DNA from: Deltaproteobacteria bacterium
Lineage (GTDB): Bacteria; Desulfobacterota; Syntrophia; Syntrophales; UBA8958
DNA: 56,727 nt
Assembly: GCA_029553375.1 (NCBI GenBank)
Contig: JAKPCH010000036.1
Location: forward strand, 1-56,727
Direction of reading: 5' to 3'
Positions 16,592-25,335 of this stretch are shown here, piece by piece. The notes beneath the pieces are model-generated. The model was given only the letters and a program-made list of their open reading frames with translations. It searched no databases and was not told the origin of the DNA. Both the position numbers and the translations under genes were made by a program. Numbering within the stretch: the first letter of the stretch is position 1; each line of letters opens with the position of its first letter.

Positions 16592-17524
16592 GTGGGTCCT
16601 CCGGGGGGGCGTCTCGTCGTCTTGACGGGGCCGACGGCGTCGGGAAAGACTCAACTGGCCTGCGAGTTGGCCGCCGAGCTGGGCGGAGAGATCATCAGCG
16701 CCGATTCCATGCAGGTCTATCGGGGTCTCGACATCGGGACGGCGAAACCGCCCCGGGAGGTGCGTGAGGCCGTGCCCCATCATTTGATCGACGTGGCGGA
16801 TCCCGACGAGGATTACAACGCCGCCCGCTTCGCCAGGGAGGCCCGGCGGGCCATCGAGGACCTCGGGCAAAGGGGTAAAGCCGTCTTCGTCGTGGGCGGC
16901 ACGGGCCTTTACATCCGCGCCCTCCTGGGCGGCATCTTCCCCGGCCCCGGTTCCGACGAGGGTCTGAGGCGGCATTACCGCGAATTGGCCCGGCAGGGGG
17001 GAACGGGTTATCTCCATTCCCTCCTTGCGGCAAGGGACGGGCGTGCGGCGGCCCGCATCCATCCCCACGACGAGGTCCGCGTCATCCGGGCCCTGGAGGT
17101 CTTGGCATTGACGGGTAGGTCCATCGTGGACAGCCAGGAAGCCCACGGTTTCCGCAACCGCCCCTACGAGGTCCTCGTCGTCGCCCTGGGGCTGGAACGC
17201 CAGGAGCTCTACAGGCGCATCGAGGAAAGGTCGCGGGAGATGGTTCGGGCCGGTCTCCTGGAGGAGACAAGGGGCCTCCTCAGCAAAGGGTACGGACCCC
17301 ACCTCAAACCCCTTCAGGGACTGGGATACCGCCACATGATCTCCCACCTCAGGGGGGAGATGGACCTCGAGGCGGCCGTGAATCTCCTCATCCGGGACAC
17401 GAGACGCTATGCCAAACGCCAGGTGACCTGGCTGCGCTCGGAGGAGGGGGTGACATGGTTTCATCGAACGGATCGTTACGGTATCACGAGGAAGATCCTT
17501 GACTTCCTCCGGAGCGGATTATAG
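16592..17524 (+). CDS. miaA: tRNA dimethylallyltransferase
   Basis: Adds a dimethylallyl group to A37 of tRNAs reading UNN codons. It has 310 aa from the GTG at 16592, three bases after mutL stops. An in-frame ATG at 16481 lies inside mutL and would add 37 unrelated residues. The P-loop is 'LTGPTASGKTQL' near residue 12, followed by 'ISADSMQVYRGLDIGTAKP', 'VPHHLIDVADPDEDYNAARF' and 'VGGTGLYIRALL'. The late element 'GLGYRHMISHLRGE' is where MiaA has 'GYRQ...YL.GE'. mutL-miaA adjacency is common in bacteria. Confidence 0.95.
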   Translation: MGPPGGRLVVLTGPTASGKTQLACELAAELGGEIISADSMQVYRGLDIGTAKPPREVREAVPHHLIDVADPDEDYNAARFAREARRAIEDLGQRGKAVFVVGGTGLYIRALLGGIFPGPGSDEGLRRHYRELARQGGTGYLHSLLAARDGRAAARIHPHDEVRVIRALEVLALTGRSIVDSQEAHGFRNRPYEVLVVALGLERQELYRRIEERSREMVRAGLLEETRGLLSKGYGPHLKPLQGLGYRHMISHLRGEMDLEAAVNLLIRDTRRYAKRQVTWLRSEEGVTWFHRTDRYGITRKILDFLRSGL

Positions 17525-17605
17525 AATCCCCCTTGCTTTTCCACCCTGTCGAGGCGCCGGCGCGCCTGCTGTCCGGGGAACCTTGAGAGAGAAAGGAGCT
17601 CCACC

Positions 17606-18808
17606 ATGTTTGATCTCGGAAGACACGGACGTTTTTCTGTGGCCCTGGTATTCGCCTTGGCCTGCCTGCTGGCGGTTTCCTGCGCCCCTAAGGCCGCGAA
17701 ACCCGTCAGCGAGATGGATACGCCGGAACATCACTTTTTCACGGGGATGAAGCTTTTGAATCAGGAACGGTTCGACGAGGCCCAGGTGGAGTTTGTCAGG
17801 GCCGTCGAGCTGGACCCCAAGTATGCCAAGGCCTATGTGGGCACGGCCCTGGTCAAGGCCTATCAGAAGGATTTTACCAGTGCCTTCAAACAACTGGAAA
17901 CGGCCTGGGACAACGCCCGGAAGGACGACGAAAAGGTCTTCGTCCACGTGGGCTACATCAGGGTCAATACCATGAGCAAGGCCGCCTGCGTCCGCATCGG
18001 TACGGATTGCGAACAGGACAGGGGATGGCTGGACAAGTGTCGGGATGAATTCTCCAAGGCCGTGGCCATCGACCCCAAATCGTCCGCCGCCTACTATTAC
18101 ATGGGGCTCGCCTACAAGACGGCCCTCGATTTCGTGAAGGCGGGGGAGATGTTCGCCCGCGTCATGGAGATCAAAGGTGAACTCACGGCGGAGGCCGACG
18201 TCCAGTGGAAACTGGTCCAGGACATCCAGCGGGCCATGCCGGGCACCATCACGGGCAAGAAGATCGCCCTTCTCGATAAGATCACCCGCGCGGACGCCGC
18301 CGCCCTCTTTCTCGAGGAGCTGAGGATCGATATCCTTTACGCCAAGCGCACCCCCAAGACCTTCGACACCTCCTTCAAGGACCCCGCGAAGGCCGCCTCC
18401 GTGGGGACGGCGCCGGCCACGGCTTCCGATATCGCCGTTCACCCCTTGCGCGCCGATATCGAGGCCATCCTCGGTCTGGGTGTCCGCGGTCTCGAGAAAC
18501 GTCCCGACGGCAGTTTCGGACCTGAGGATTTCGTGAATCGGGCCGAGTACGCCATGATGATCGAGGACATCCTCATCAAGGTGACGGGGGACAACAGCCT
18601 GGCCACCAAGTACATCGGGTCCACGTCCCCCTTCCCCGATCTGCGGTCGGACCTCCCCTACTTCAATTCCGTGATGGTGGTCACCTCCCGGGGGATCATG
18701 CAGGCCAAGACCATCGCGACGGGCGAGTTCGCCCCCCTGGACACGGTATCGGGGGTGGAGGCCCTGCTGATCATCAAGAAGTTCAAGGAAGAACTCAAGT
18801 TCTTCTAA
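17606..18808 (+). CDS. TPR lipoprotein with C-terminal SLH-like repeats
   Basis: 400 aa predicted lipoprotein; the lipobox 'LAVSC' gives Cys26. Residues about 40-200 are TPR-like ('GMKLLNQERFDEAQVEF', 'AVAIDPKSSAAYYYMGLAYK'). Residues about 220-400 look like S-layer-homology motifs: 'ITRADAAALFLEEL', then 'FGPEDFVNRAEYAMMIEDIL', then 'FPDLRSDLPYFNSVMVV' with 'GEFAPLDTVSGVEALLII'. SLH motifs bind cell-wall polymers or peptidoglycan. A lipoprotein carrying them could tether the outer membrane to the wall. It may belong functionally to the envelope cluster that ends at 14704, although mutL-miaA intervene. A GAGAGAAAGGAG ribosome site is present. Confidence 0.72.
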   Translation: MFDLGRHGRFSVALVFALACLLAVSCAPKAAKPVSEMDTPEHHFFTGMKLLNQERFDEAQVEFVRAVELDPKYAKAYVGTALVKAYQKDFTSAFKQLETAWDNARKDDEKVFVHVGYIRVNTMSKAACVRIGTDCEQDRGWLDKCRDEFSKAVAIDPKSSAAYYYMGLAYKTALDFVKAGEMFARVMEIKGELTAEADVQWKLVQDIQRAMPGTITGKKIALLDKITRADAAALFLEELRIDILYAKRTPKTFDTSFKDPAKAASVGTAPATASDIAVHPLRADIEAILGLGVRGLEKRPDGSFGPEDFVNRAEYAMMIEDILIKVTGDNSLATKYIGSTSPFPDLRSDLPYFNSVMVVTSRGIMQAKTIATGEFAPLDTVSGVEALLIIKKFKEELKFF

Positions 18809-18823
18809 CCTTGCCCGACCGAA

Positions 18824-18850
18824 GCCGCCGGACCCCTCAGGGCCGGCGGC
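18824..18850 (+). terminator. GC-rich hairpin between the TPR/SLH lipoprotein and valS
   Basis: Perfect 8-bp stem GCCGCCGG (18824-18831) / CCGGCGGC (18843-18850) with an 11-base loop, 15 bases after the lipoprotein stop codon. No T-run follows. It may be an mRNA-stabilising or weak terminator hairpin rather than a classical intrinsic terminator. Confidence 0.4.
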
Positions 18851-18881
18851 CATCCCACACCACGACAAGGAGAGACCGTTC

Positions 18882-21536
18882 ATGGCCCGAGGCACCCTAA
18901 GCAGTTCTTTCGAACCTTCCGTCGCGGAACCAAAATGGTACGACTACTGGACGGAGAGGAACCTCTTCCACGCCCAAGACGTCAGTGAGAAGAGGCCCTT
19001 CTGTATCGTCATACCGCCTCCCAACGTGACGGGGATGCTCCACATGGGGCACGCCCTCAACAACGCCCTCCAGGACATCATGACGAGATACAGGCGGATG
19101 CAGGGGTACAACGCCCTGTGGATGCCGGGGACGGACCATGCCGGTATCGCGACCCAGAACGTGGTGGAACAGGAACTGGCCAAGGAGGGTCTCAGCCGCC
19201 ACGATTTGGGGCGGGAGAAATTCATCGAGCGGGTGTGGAGATGGAAGGAGAAATACGGGGGCGTCATCATCAACCAGCTCAAACGCCTCGGTTGTTCCTG
19301 CGACTGGGAACGGGAACGTTTCACCATGGACGAGGGGTGCTCCCGGGCGGTCCGGGAGGTCTTCGTCCGCCTCTACAACGACGGTCTCATCTACCAGGGG
19401 GACTATATCGTCAACTGGTGTCCCCGCTGCCACACGGCCATTTCCGACCTGGAGGTTGAGTACGAGGAAGAGGCCGGCCACTTCTGGAGTATCCGGTACC
19501 CCCTCGTGGACGGCACGGGCGAGATCGTCGTCGCCACCACGAGACCTGAGACCATGCTCGGCGACACGGCCGTGGCCGTGAACCCCCAAGACGAGCGCTA
19601 CCGTGACATGGTGGGAAAGATGGTGGTGTTACCCCTCGTCAACCGCCACATCCCCATCATCGCCGACGATTACGTGACCATGGACTTCGGCTCGGGGGCC
19701 GTGAAGATCACGCCGGCCTGCGACCCCGCCGACTTCGCCATGGCGGGGCGGCACAACCTGGAGATCATCAAGATCATGGACGGTAACGCCGTGATCAATG
19801 AAAACGGCGGTCCTTACCGGGGGCAGGATCGCTACGAGTGTCGCCAAAACGTCGTCCGGGATCTCGAGAAGGGCGGCTACCTCGTGGGGATCGAACCCTA
19901 CTCCCACAACGTGGGCAAGTGCTACCGCTGCAAGACCGTCATCGAGCCCGCCGTTTCCAAACAGTGGTTCGTGAAGGTGGGGCCCCTGGCGAAGGAGGCG
20001 ACGGCCGCCGTCGTCACCGGCCGGACCCGCATCGTGCCGTCCCAGTGGGAGGCGACCTATTTCGACTGGATGACCAATATCCGGGATTGGTGCATCTCCC
20101 GCCAGATCTGGTGGGGCCATCGGATCCCCGTCTGGTACTGTGACAATTGCGGAAAGGTGATCGTCCAGTCCACGGATCCCACGGCCTGTCCCGGCTGTCG
20201 AAACGAGGGGCTCCGCCAGGAGGAAGACGTCCTGGATACGTGGTTCAGCTCGGCCCTCTGGCCCTTCTCCACCCTGGGTTGGCCCGATGAGACACCGGCC
20301 CTCAAGACCTTCTATCCCACGACCCTCCTCATCACGGGTTTCGACATCCTGTTCTTCTGGGTGGCGAGGATGATGATGATGGGTCTCTACGTGATGAAAG
20401 ACGTGCCCTTCAGGGACGTCTACCTCCATGCCCTCGTGAGGGACGAGCATGGGGACAAGATGAGCAAGTCGAAGGGAAACATCATCGATCCCCTCGAAAT
20501 GGTCGACAAGTTCGGGGCCGACGCCTTCCGCTTCACCCTGGCGGCCTTCACGGCCCAGGGACGGGACGTGCGGATGTCGGAGGAACGGATCGAGGGCTAC
20601 AAGTTCTTCGTGAACAAGATCTGGAACGCCGCCCGCTTCGCCCTGATGAACCTCCAGGATTACGAGGACGCCTCCGAAATCGACCCCTCCGATCTTTCCC
20701 TCGCCGACCGCTGGATATTGGCCCGCCTCGGCCGGGCCGTCAAGGAGGTCATAAGGGGCCTCGACGAGTACAAATTCAACGAGGCCTGCAACGAAGTCTA
20801 TCAGTTCGTCTGGCACGAGCTGTGCGACTGGTATATCGAGGCGGCGAAGCCCGTCCTCTATGGGCGCCGCGGCGGCGAGAGGGAAAGAAGGGCGGCCCAG
20901 GATACCCTCTATCGTGTCCTCGCCGGTTCCTTGAAACTCCTCCATCCCTTTATGCCCTTCGTCACCGAGGAGATCTGGCAGGCCCTCGTCAACGACGGGA
21001 GTTCCATCATGGTCAGTCCCTTCCCAAAGGCAGAAGACGTCTTTGTGGACGAAGAGGCACAGAGGGAGATGGGGCTCGTAGTAGAGATCATCACCCGTAT
21101 CCGCAACATCCGTGGGGAGATGGGGATCGCCCCGTCGCGAAGGCTGCGGGTGATCCTGTCCGTCCCCGACGAGGCCCTGCGGGCGTCCCTTGCGCGGAAT
21201 CGCGATTATATGATCGACCTCGCCAACCTCGAGGACCTTCAGATCTCCGGAGTCGTTTCGGAACCGGAGGGATCGGCCGTGGCCGTGGCCGGACCCGTGC
21301 GCGTCTTCGTCCTCCTCGGGGGGCTGATCGATTTCTCCGCCGAGAGGGCCCGCCTGGAAAAGGAGTTGGCCAAGGTGGAAAAGGACCTGGCCGCCGCCGC
21401 CCGTAAACTGGCCAATCCCGACTTCCGGGCCAAGGCCGCCGAGGCCGTCGTCAGGAAGGAAGAGGACAAACACCGGGAACTCATGGAGAAAAAGCGGGTC
21501 ATCACGGAGGCCCTCGGCAGACTCCCCCGTCCTTAG
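18882..21536 (+). CDS. valS: Valine-tRNA ligase
   Basis: Class I aminoacyl-tRNA synthetase charging tRNA-Val, 884 aa, normal length. The HIGH-type motif is 'PPNVTGMLHMGHALNN' near residue 45; 'KMSKSKGN' is the KMSKS loop near residue 527. The editing domain lies between, with 'TTRPETMLGDTAVAVNP' and 'GSGAVKITPACDPADF'. Zinc-type Cys pairs are 'YCDNCGKV' and 'CPGC'. The C-terminal arm ('ERARLEKELAKVEKDLAAAA') is the tRNA-binding coiled coil typical of ValRS. The ATG at 18882 follows AAGGAGAG. Confidence 0.97.
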   Translation: MARGTLSSSFEPSVAEPKWYDYWTERNLFHAQDVSEKRPFCIVIPPPNVTGMLHMGHALNNALQDIMTRYRRMQGYNALWMPGTDHAGIATQNVVEQELAKEGLSRHDLGREKFIERVWRWKEKYGGVIINQLKRLGCSCDWERERFTMDEGCSRAVREVFVRLYNDGLIYQGDYIVNWCPRCHTAISDLEVEYEEEAGHFWSIRYPLVDGTGEIVVATTRPETMLGDTAVAVNPQDERYRDMVGKMVVLPLVNRHIPIIADDYVTMDFGSGAVKITPACDPADFAMAGRHNLEIIKIMDGNAVINENGGPYRGQDRYECRQNVVRDLEKGGYLVGIEPYSHNVGKCYRCKTVIEPAVSKQWFVKVGPLAKEATAAVVTGRTRIVPSQWEATYFDWMTNIRDWCISRQIWWGHRIPVWYCDNCGKVIVQSTDPTACPGCRNEGLRQEEDVLDTWFSSALWPFSTLGWPDETPALKTFYPTTLLITGFDILFFWVARMMMMGLYVMKDVPFRDVYLHALVRDEHGDKMSKSKGNIIDPLEMVDKFGADAFRFTLAAFTAQGRDVRMSEERIEGYKFFVNKIWNAARFALMNLQDYEDASEIDPSDLSLADRWILARLGRAVKEVIRGLDEYKFNEACNEVYQFVWHELCDWYIEAAKPVLYGRRGGERERRAAQDTLYRVLAGSLKLLHPFMPFVTEEIWQALVNDGSSIMVSPFPKAEDVFVDEEAQREMGLVVEIITRIRNIRGEMGIAPSRRLRVILSVPDEALRASLARNRDYMIDLANLEDLQISGVVSEPEGSAVAVAGPVRVFVLLGGLIDFSAERARLEKELAKVEKDLAAAARKLANPDFRAKAAEAVVRKEEDKHRELMEKKRVITEALGRLPRP

Positions 21537-21550
21537 GGGACCCCTTGTCC

Positions 21551-22861
21551 ATGGCCAGGTTTTTCCCGTCCCTCTGCCGGGCCGCAGGATTGCCTTCCGA
21601 CGGGGGGTGTTGGCGTTCGTCCCTCGCGGCCTTCGGAAGGGAGCCCCTCGGGAGTTTCCTCTTTCTCCTCGTTCTCGTTCAGGTCTTTTTCATCCCCTTC
21701 CCCGGTCCCACGGCCGTCTCCGAGACGGCCTTCTATCTCTCCGCCGCCCTTTTCGCCTATGGTCTGGCGAGGGGACGGCTCCGTTTAACCGGCCTGGGAC
21801 GGCCCCTCATAGTCCCCCTGTTCGTTTTTTTCCTCTGGGGCCTTGTCTCCCTCTGCGGGGCCCTCAACCCGTCGAACTCCATCCACGACCTCTACGCCCA
21901 CTGGTTGAAATATCTCTTCTTTTTCATCCTGACGGTCAACCTGGTCCGGTCCGAGGGGGAAATCACCGCCGTCTTGGCAGCCGTCGTGATCTCCACGGTC
22001 CTGTACAGCCTCTGGGAGGTAATCCAGTACTACGTGGTGATGGGCAACCCCCTTTGGAGGAAACTGAATTACGCCCTGCCCAAGGAGATCCCCCCGAACG
22101 TGACGGCCGTCATCACCGTTTTCGGCTTCCTCGTGGGGTTGCGCCTCGCGGCGACCTTCGAGGACCTGCGCCTGAAATGGGCCGTCTATGCCGGGTGTCT
22201 GGTCATGTTGGCGACGACCCTCCTCACCCAGAGCCGCTCCGGTGTCCTCGCCCTTCTGACGGGTCTCATCGTCCTCTTCGGTAGAAGCAAAAAGGCCCTC
22301 CTCGCCGTTGTCCTGGTCGTGACTATCGCCTATTTGGCCGTACCGGCCCGTTTCTCCCCCGCAGGTATCATGGAGAAATTGAAATGGGACGACCGGGTGC
22401 AGATTTGGCTCGCCTACCTCGAGATCATCAAGGACCACCCCGTCAAGGGGGTGGGGTTCGGGATGCAGAGCCTCTACAACGACGAGTTCCTCAAGGTGTA
22501 CAACGAGCGGGTCCCGGCAAGATACAGGGCCGAAAATGTCTATTACGCACCCCACAACATCTTCGTCGACACGGCGACGAGGACCGGCGTCGTCGGTTTG
22601 GGGATCTTCATTTGGTTTTTATGTTACGTCTTTTACCTCAACGCCCGCCGCTTAGGCGGGGAGAAAGGACCGGCGGCCGGAAGGGGGGCGCGCGCCCTCT
22701 CCGCCGCCCTCGCCGCCCTCCTGATCCAAGGCTGTTTTGAAAACACCGCCCACGGCCCCCCCCTGGCCATCCTCTTCGTGATCGCCGCCCTGACCGTTTC
22801 CGTGGGAAATCTCCAGGACGTCGAGGGGACGACCCTTGTAAAGGGGCTTAAATTCTGTTAG
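21551..22861 (+). CDS. O-antigen ligase / polymerase family membrane protein (WaaL/Wzy-like)
   Basis: Inner-membrane protein of 436 aa with about ten hydrophobic segments. Family members transfer polysaccharide to lipid A-core or polymerise O-antigen. The Wzy_C-type region is visible: 'LTQSRSGVLALLTGLIVLF' near residue 225, then a periplasmic loop with 'HPVKGVGFGMQSLYND' and 'YYAPHNIFVDTATRTGVVGL'. In this family the Arg in 'QSRSG' and the His in 'PHN' are conserved. I use the ATG at 21551; a TTG at 21545 is an alternative. It starts 14 bases after valS with no sugar-transferase genes adjacent, so its glycan is unknown. Confidence 0.82.
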   Translation: MARFFPSLCRAAGLPSDGGCWRSSLAAFGREPLGSFLFLLVLVQVFFIPFPGPTAVSETAFYLSAALFAYGLARGRLRLTGLGRPLIVPLFVFFLWGLVSLCGALNPSNSIHDLYAHWLKYLFFFILTVNLVRSEGEITAVLAAVVISTVLYSLWEVIQYYVVMGNPLWRKLNYALPKEIPPNVTAVITVFGFLVGLRLAATFEDLRLKWAVYAGCLVMLATTLLTQSRSGVLALLTGLIVLFGRSKKALLAVVLVVTIAYLAVPARFSPAGIMEKLKWDDRVQIWLAYLEIIKDHPVKGVGFGMQSLYNDEFLKVYNERVPARYRAENVYYAPHNIFVDTATRTGVVGLGIFIWFLCYVFYLNARRLGGEKGPAAGRGARALSAALAALLIQGCFENTAHGPPLAILFVIAALTVSVGNLQDVEGTTLVKGLKFC

Positions 22862-22865
22862 TAAA

Positions 22866-22908
22866 TCTCCCGCCAGGATGTCATTCTCGGCACATGAAAG
22901 GCGGGAGA
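22866..22908 (+). promoter_or_regulatory. Hairpin overlapping the ribosome-binding region of the ferritin-like gene
   Basis: Perfect 9-bp stem TCTCCCGCC (22866-22874) / GGCGGGAGA (22900-22908) with a 25-base loop. The 3' arm merges with the purine-rich ribosome site GAGAGGGGG just before the ATG at 22919. It starts three bases after the upstream stop codon, so it could act as a transcript end or as translational control. Confidence 0.4.
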
Positions 22909-22918
22909 GGGGGAAATT

Positions 22919-23416
22919 ATGCTGCAACCCAGGGATGTAGAGGGCCTGCTGGGGACCATGGCGCTGATGGCCTCCGTGGAGCGTCTCGTGGCCGAGTTTT
23001 ATCGGACCTGCGCCGAGACATGGAAGGAGGACTCCCCCTTCTGGTCGGCCCTGGTCAAGGAAGAGGAGAAACACGCCGAGAACATCGAGCAGATGATACA
23101 AATCGTCAGACAGAAACCGGAACGCTTCGAGATCGGACGGCCTTTCAACAAGATGGCCTTACAGACTATCATGAAGGGCCTGGAGGGCCACCTGCAAGAT
23201 CTCAAGGCGGGCCGTCTGACCAGGGAAAGGGTCATGATCCTCGCTCGGGACATCGAGTCCTCCCTCATGGAGAAATCCTACGGCGAGATCGTAAAGACCA
23301 ACGATCTGGAGTACCTCGAGTTGCTAAAGACGATCGTGAAGGACACGGCGATGCACAAACGGACCATCGAGGAGAAGTGCCTGGCCATGGGAGGGGCGCA
23401 ATGCCCCCTGCGTTGA
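22919..23416 (+). CDS. Ferritin-like / rubrerythrin-type four-helix protein
   Basis: 165 aa all-helical protein. Helix 1 has 'ASVERLVAEFYRTCAE'; helix 2 has 'ALVKEEEKHAENIEQMI' with the ExxH pattern of diiron carboxylate proteins. Helix 3 has 'DIESSLMEKSYGEIV' and helix 4 has 'IVKDTAMHKRTIEEK', where Asp takes the place of the usual Glu in the second ExxH. There are no rubredoxin-type Cys pairs. It could bind a di-metal centre and sense or reduce oxygen or peroxide, or be a degenerate structural version. Its last 16 bases overlap the start of the PAS-cyclase gene, so the two are probably translationally coupled. Confidence 0.68.
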   Translation: MLQPRDVEGLLGTMALMASVERLVAEFYRTCAETWKEDSPFWSALVKEEEKHAENIEQMIQIVRQKPERFEIGRPFNKMALQTIMKGLEGHLQDLKAGRLTRERVMILARDIESSLMEKSYGEIVKTNDLEYLELLKTIVKDTAMHKRTIEEKCLAMGGAQCPLR

Positions 23417-24471
23417 CGATCGAGATCGAGACCCTCTCTCGAAAGGACACGACCCTGGCCTTTGTCCTGGACAGCCTCTTCGACGGCGTCTACATCGTGG
23501 ACCGGAGGAGAAGGATCGTCTTCTGGAACCGGGGGGCCGAGGCGATCACGGGCTACGGGGCCCAAGAGGTCACGGGTCGGCGATGCGCCGACAACATCCT
23601 CAACCACATCGACGGCGACGGCAACCTCCTCTGTCGTAACCTCTGTCCTCTCCTGCGGACGATCCGGACGGGAGAGGCGACGGAGGCCAAGGTCTATCCC
23701 CTCCACAAGGACGGACGGCGTTTCCCCGTCATGACCCACATCGCCCCCCTGCGGGACGAGACGGGCCGCGTCATCGCCGGTATAGAGATATTCCGGGACA
23801 TCTCCCTCGAGGAGGACTACCGGCACCTGCAGGAAAAATTCCAGACCCTGATCAAAAAATACGTCTCCGCCGCCACCTTTGAAGAGGTCATGGCCCAGGC
23901 GAAGGCCGGGGCCGCGGGGGGGGCGAACATCCGGGACCTGACGGTGCTTTTTCTGGACATCGCCGGTTTTACCTCCTTTTCCGAGCGCCGACCCCCCCAG
24001 GAGGTCGTGTCCATGCTCAACGAGGTCTTCGGGGTGTGTGAGGTGATCACAAGGGAATGCCACGGCGATATCGACAAATTTATCGGTGATGCCGTGATGG
24101 CCGTATTCGTAGATGCCAACGACGCCGTCGAGGCCTCCGTCCGCATCCTTTACGGGGCCTTGACGAAGATGAACCTCATCAGAGAAAAAGACGGTTTGGA
24201 ATCCGTCCATATCCGCATCGGCATCAACAGCGGCCGGGTCATCCAGGGGGACGTGGGTTCCAAGGAGAGGAAGGACCTCACCGTCATCGGCGACGTCGTC
24301 AATGCGGCGGCCCGCATCCAGGCCATCACCGACATCGACACGATCGCCGTCTCCGAGGCCACCTACAGCCGTCTGAAAGAGGATCTGGCGCATCGTTTCG
24401 TCTTTCTCAGAAAGACCACGGTGAAGGGGAAGACGAAACCCGTCGGCATATTTCAATATCGTCCCGCCTGA
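23401..24471 (+). CDS. PAS-domain adenylate/guanylate cyclase (class III)
   Basis: 356 aa from the ATG at 23401 inside the end of the ferritin-like gene; the open frame continues upstream but in a different gene's space. A PAS domain covers about 18-140 ('LDSLFDGVYIVDRRRRIVFW', 'GYGAQEVTGR', 'VIAGIEIFRDI'). Cys residues in 'CADNIL' and 'NLLCRNLCPLL' resemble PAS variants that hold a cofactor. The class III catalytic domain covers about 170-356. Metal Asp residues lie in 'VLFLDIAGFTSFSE' and 'DKFIGDAVMAVF', and the transition-state Asn/Arg in 'GDVVNAAARIQ'. There is no membrane segment. The product (cAMP or cGMP) cannot be settled by eye. Confidence 0.88.
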   Translation: MPPALTIEIETLSRKDTTLAFVLDSLFDGVYIVDRRRRIVFWNRGAEAITGYGAQEVTGRRCADNILNHIDGDGNLLCRNLCPLLRTIRTGEATEAKVYPLHKDGRRFPVMTHIAPLRDETGRVIAGIEIFRDISLEEDYRHLQEKFQTLIKKYVSAATFEEVMAQAKAGAAGGANIRDLTVLFLDIAGFTSFSERRPPQEVVSMLNEVFGVCEVITRECHGDIDKFIGDAVMAVFVDANDAVEASVRILYGALTKMNLIREKDGLESVHIRIGINSGRVIQGDVGSKERKDLTVIGDVVNAAARIQAITDIDTIAVSEATYSRLKEDLAHRFVFLRKTTVKGKTKPVGIFQYRPA

Positions 24472-24486
24472 GAGGGGAGGGTCCCT

Positions 24487-25335
24487 GTGGAGTTAGGCCT
24501 CATCCACCTGCCATACCTGCGCGGGATCATCGCCGCCGCCCTTGAGGAGGATGTCGGCAGCGGCGACGTGACCTCGGAGGGGATCTTTACGGGAAAGGAG
24601 ACGGGCAAGGCCGTGGCGACGGCCAAGGCGGAACTCGTCTGCGCGGGCCTCGAGGTCTTTCGTGAGACCTTCCGCGCCCTCGACGACGGCATCGCGATCA
24701 CCACCCTCGTCGGCGACGGCCAGGAGGTGGGGAGGGGTAACGTCCTCGCCGAGGTGGAGGGCAGGATTCTGTCCATCCTGGCGGCGGAGCGGACGGCCCT
24801 GAATTTCCTCCAGCGCCTCTGCGGCATCGCCACCCTGACCCGCCGCTACGTAAAGGCCGTGGAGGGGACGGGGGCCCGCATCATCGACACGAGGAAAACG
24901 GTCCCCGGTCTGCGTCTTTTGGACAAGTATGCCGTGCGCTGCGGGGGCGGTTACAATCACCGTTTCGCCCTCTACGACGGGGTGTTGATAAAGGACAACC
25001 ACATCGCCGCCGCCGGTGGGATCGCCGCGGCGGTGGCCCTCCTCAAGGGCCGGGTGCCCCACACCTTGAAGATCGAGGTGGAGGTCGGTGATCTCGGGGG
25101 CTTGGAAGAGGCCATCCGGGCGGGGGCCGACGTGGTCATGCTGGACAACATGGAGATCGAAGCCATGGCCGAGGCGGTGAGGATGGCCAAGGGCAGGGTG
25201 CTCCTCGAGGCCTCCGGGAACATGACCCTCGAGCGGGTGCGGGCCGTGGCGGAGACGGGGGTGGATTTCATCTCCGTGGGGGCCCTCACCCATTCCGCGG
25301 CCGCGGCGGACATCTCCTTGACCATCGTCCCTTGA
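24487..25335 (+). CDS. nadC: Nicotinate-nucleotide pyrophosphorylase (carboxylating)
   Basis: Quinolinate phosphoribosyltransferase of NAD synthesis, 282 aa. Motifs: 'AALEEDVGSGDVTSE' near residue 17, 'AERTALNFLQRLCGIAT', 'IIDTRKTVPGLRLLDKYAV', 'GGGYNHRFALYDGVLIKDNH' and 'DVVMLDNM'. The GTG at 24487 follows GAGGGGAGGG. nadA and nadB are not in the window. It opens a cofactor run: the next gene starts within its stop codon (TTGA overlap). Confidence 0.96.
   Translation: MELGLIHLPYLRGIIAAALEEDVGSGDVTSEGIFTGKETGKAVATAKAELVCAGLEVFRETFRALDDGIAITTLVGDGQEVGRGNVLAEVEGRILSILAAERTALNFLQRLCGIATLTRRYVKAVEGTGARIIDTRKTVPGLRLLDKYAVRCGGGYNHRFALYDGVLIKDNHIAAAGGIAAAVALLKGRVPHTLKIEVEVGDLGGLEEAIRAGADVVMLDNMEIEAMAEAVRMAKGRVLLEASGNMTLERVRAVAETGVDFISVGALTHSAAAADISLTIVP

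Noticed and set aside
22894-23400. 525-codon frame joining the ferritin-like region to the cyclase
   Set aside because: The upstream part is out of frame with the ferritin-like gene and Arg/Gly-rich. The ATG at 23401 starts the PAS domain properly.
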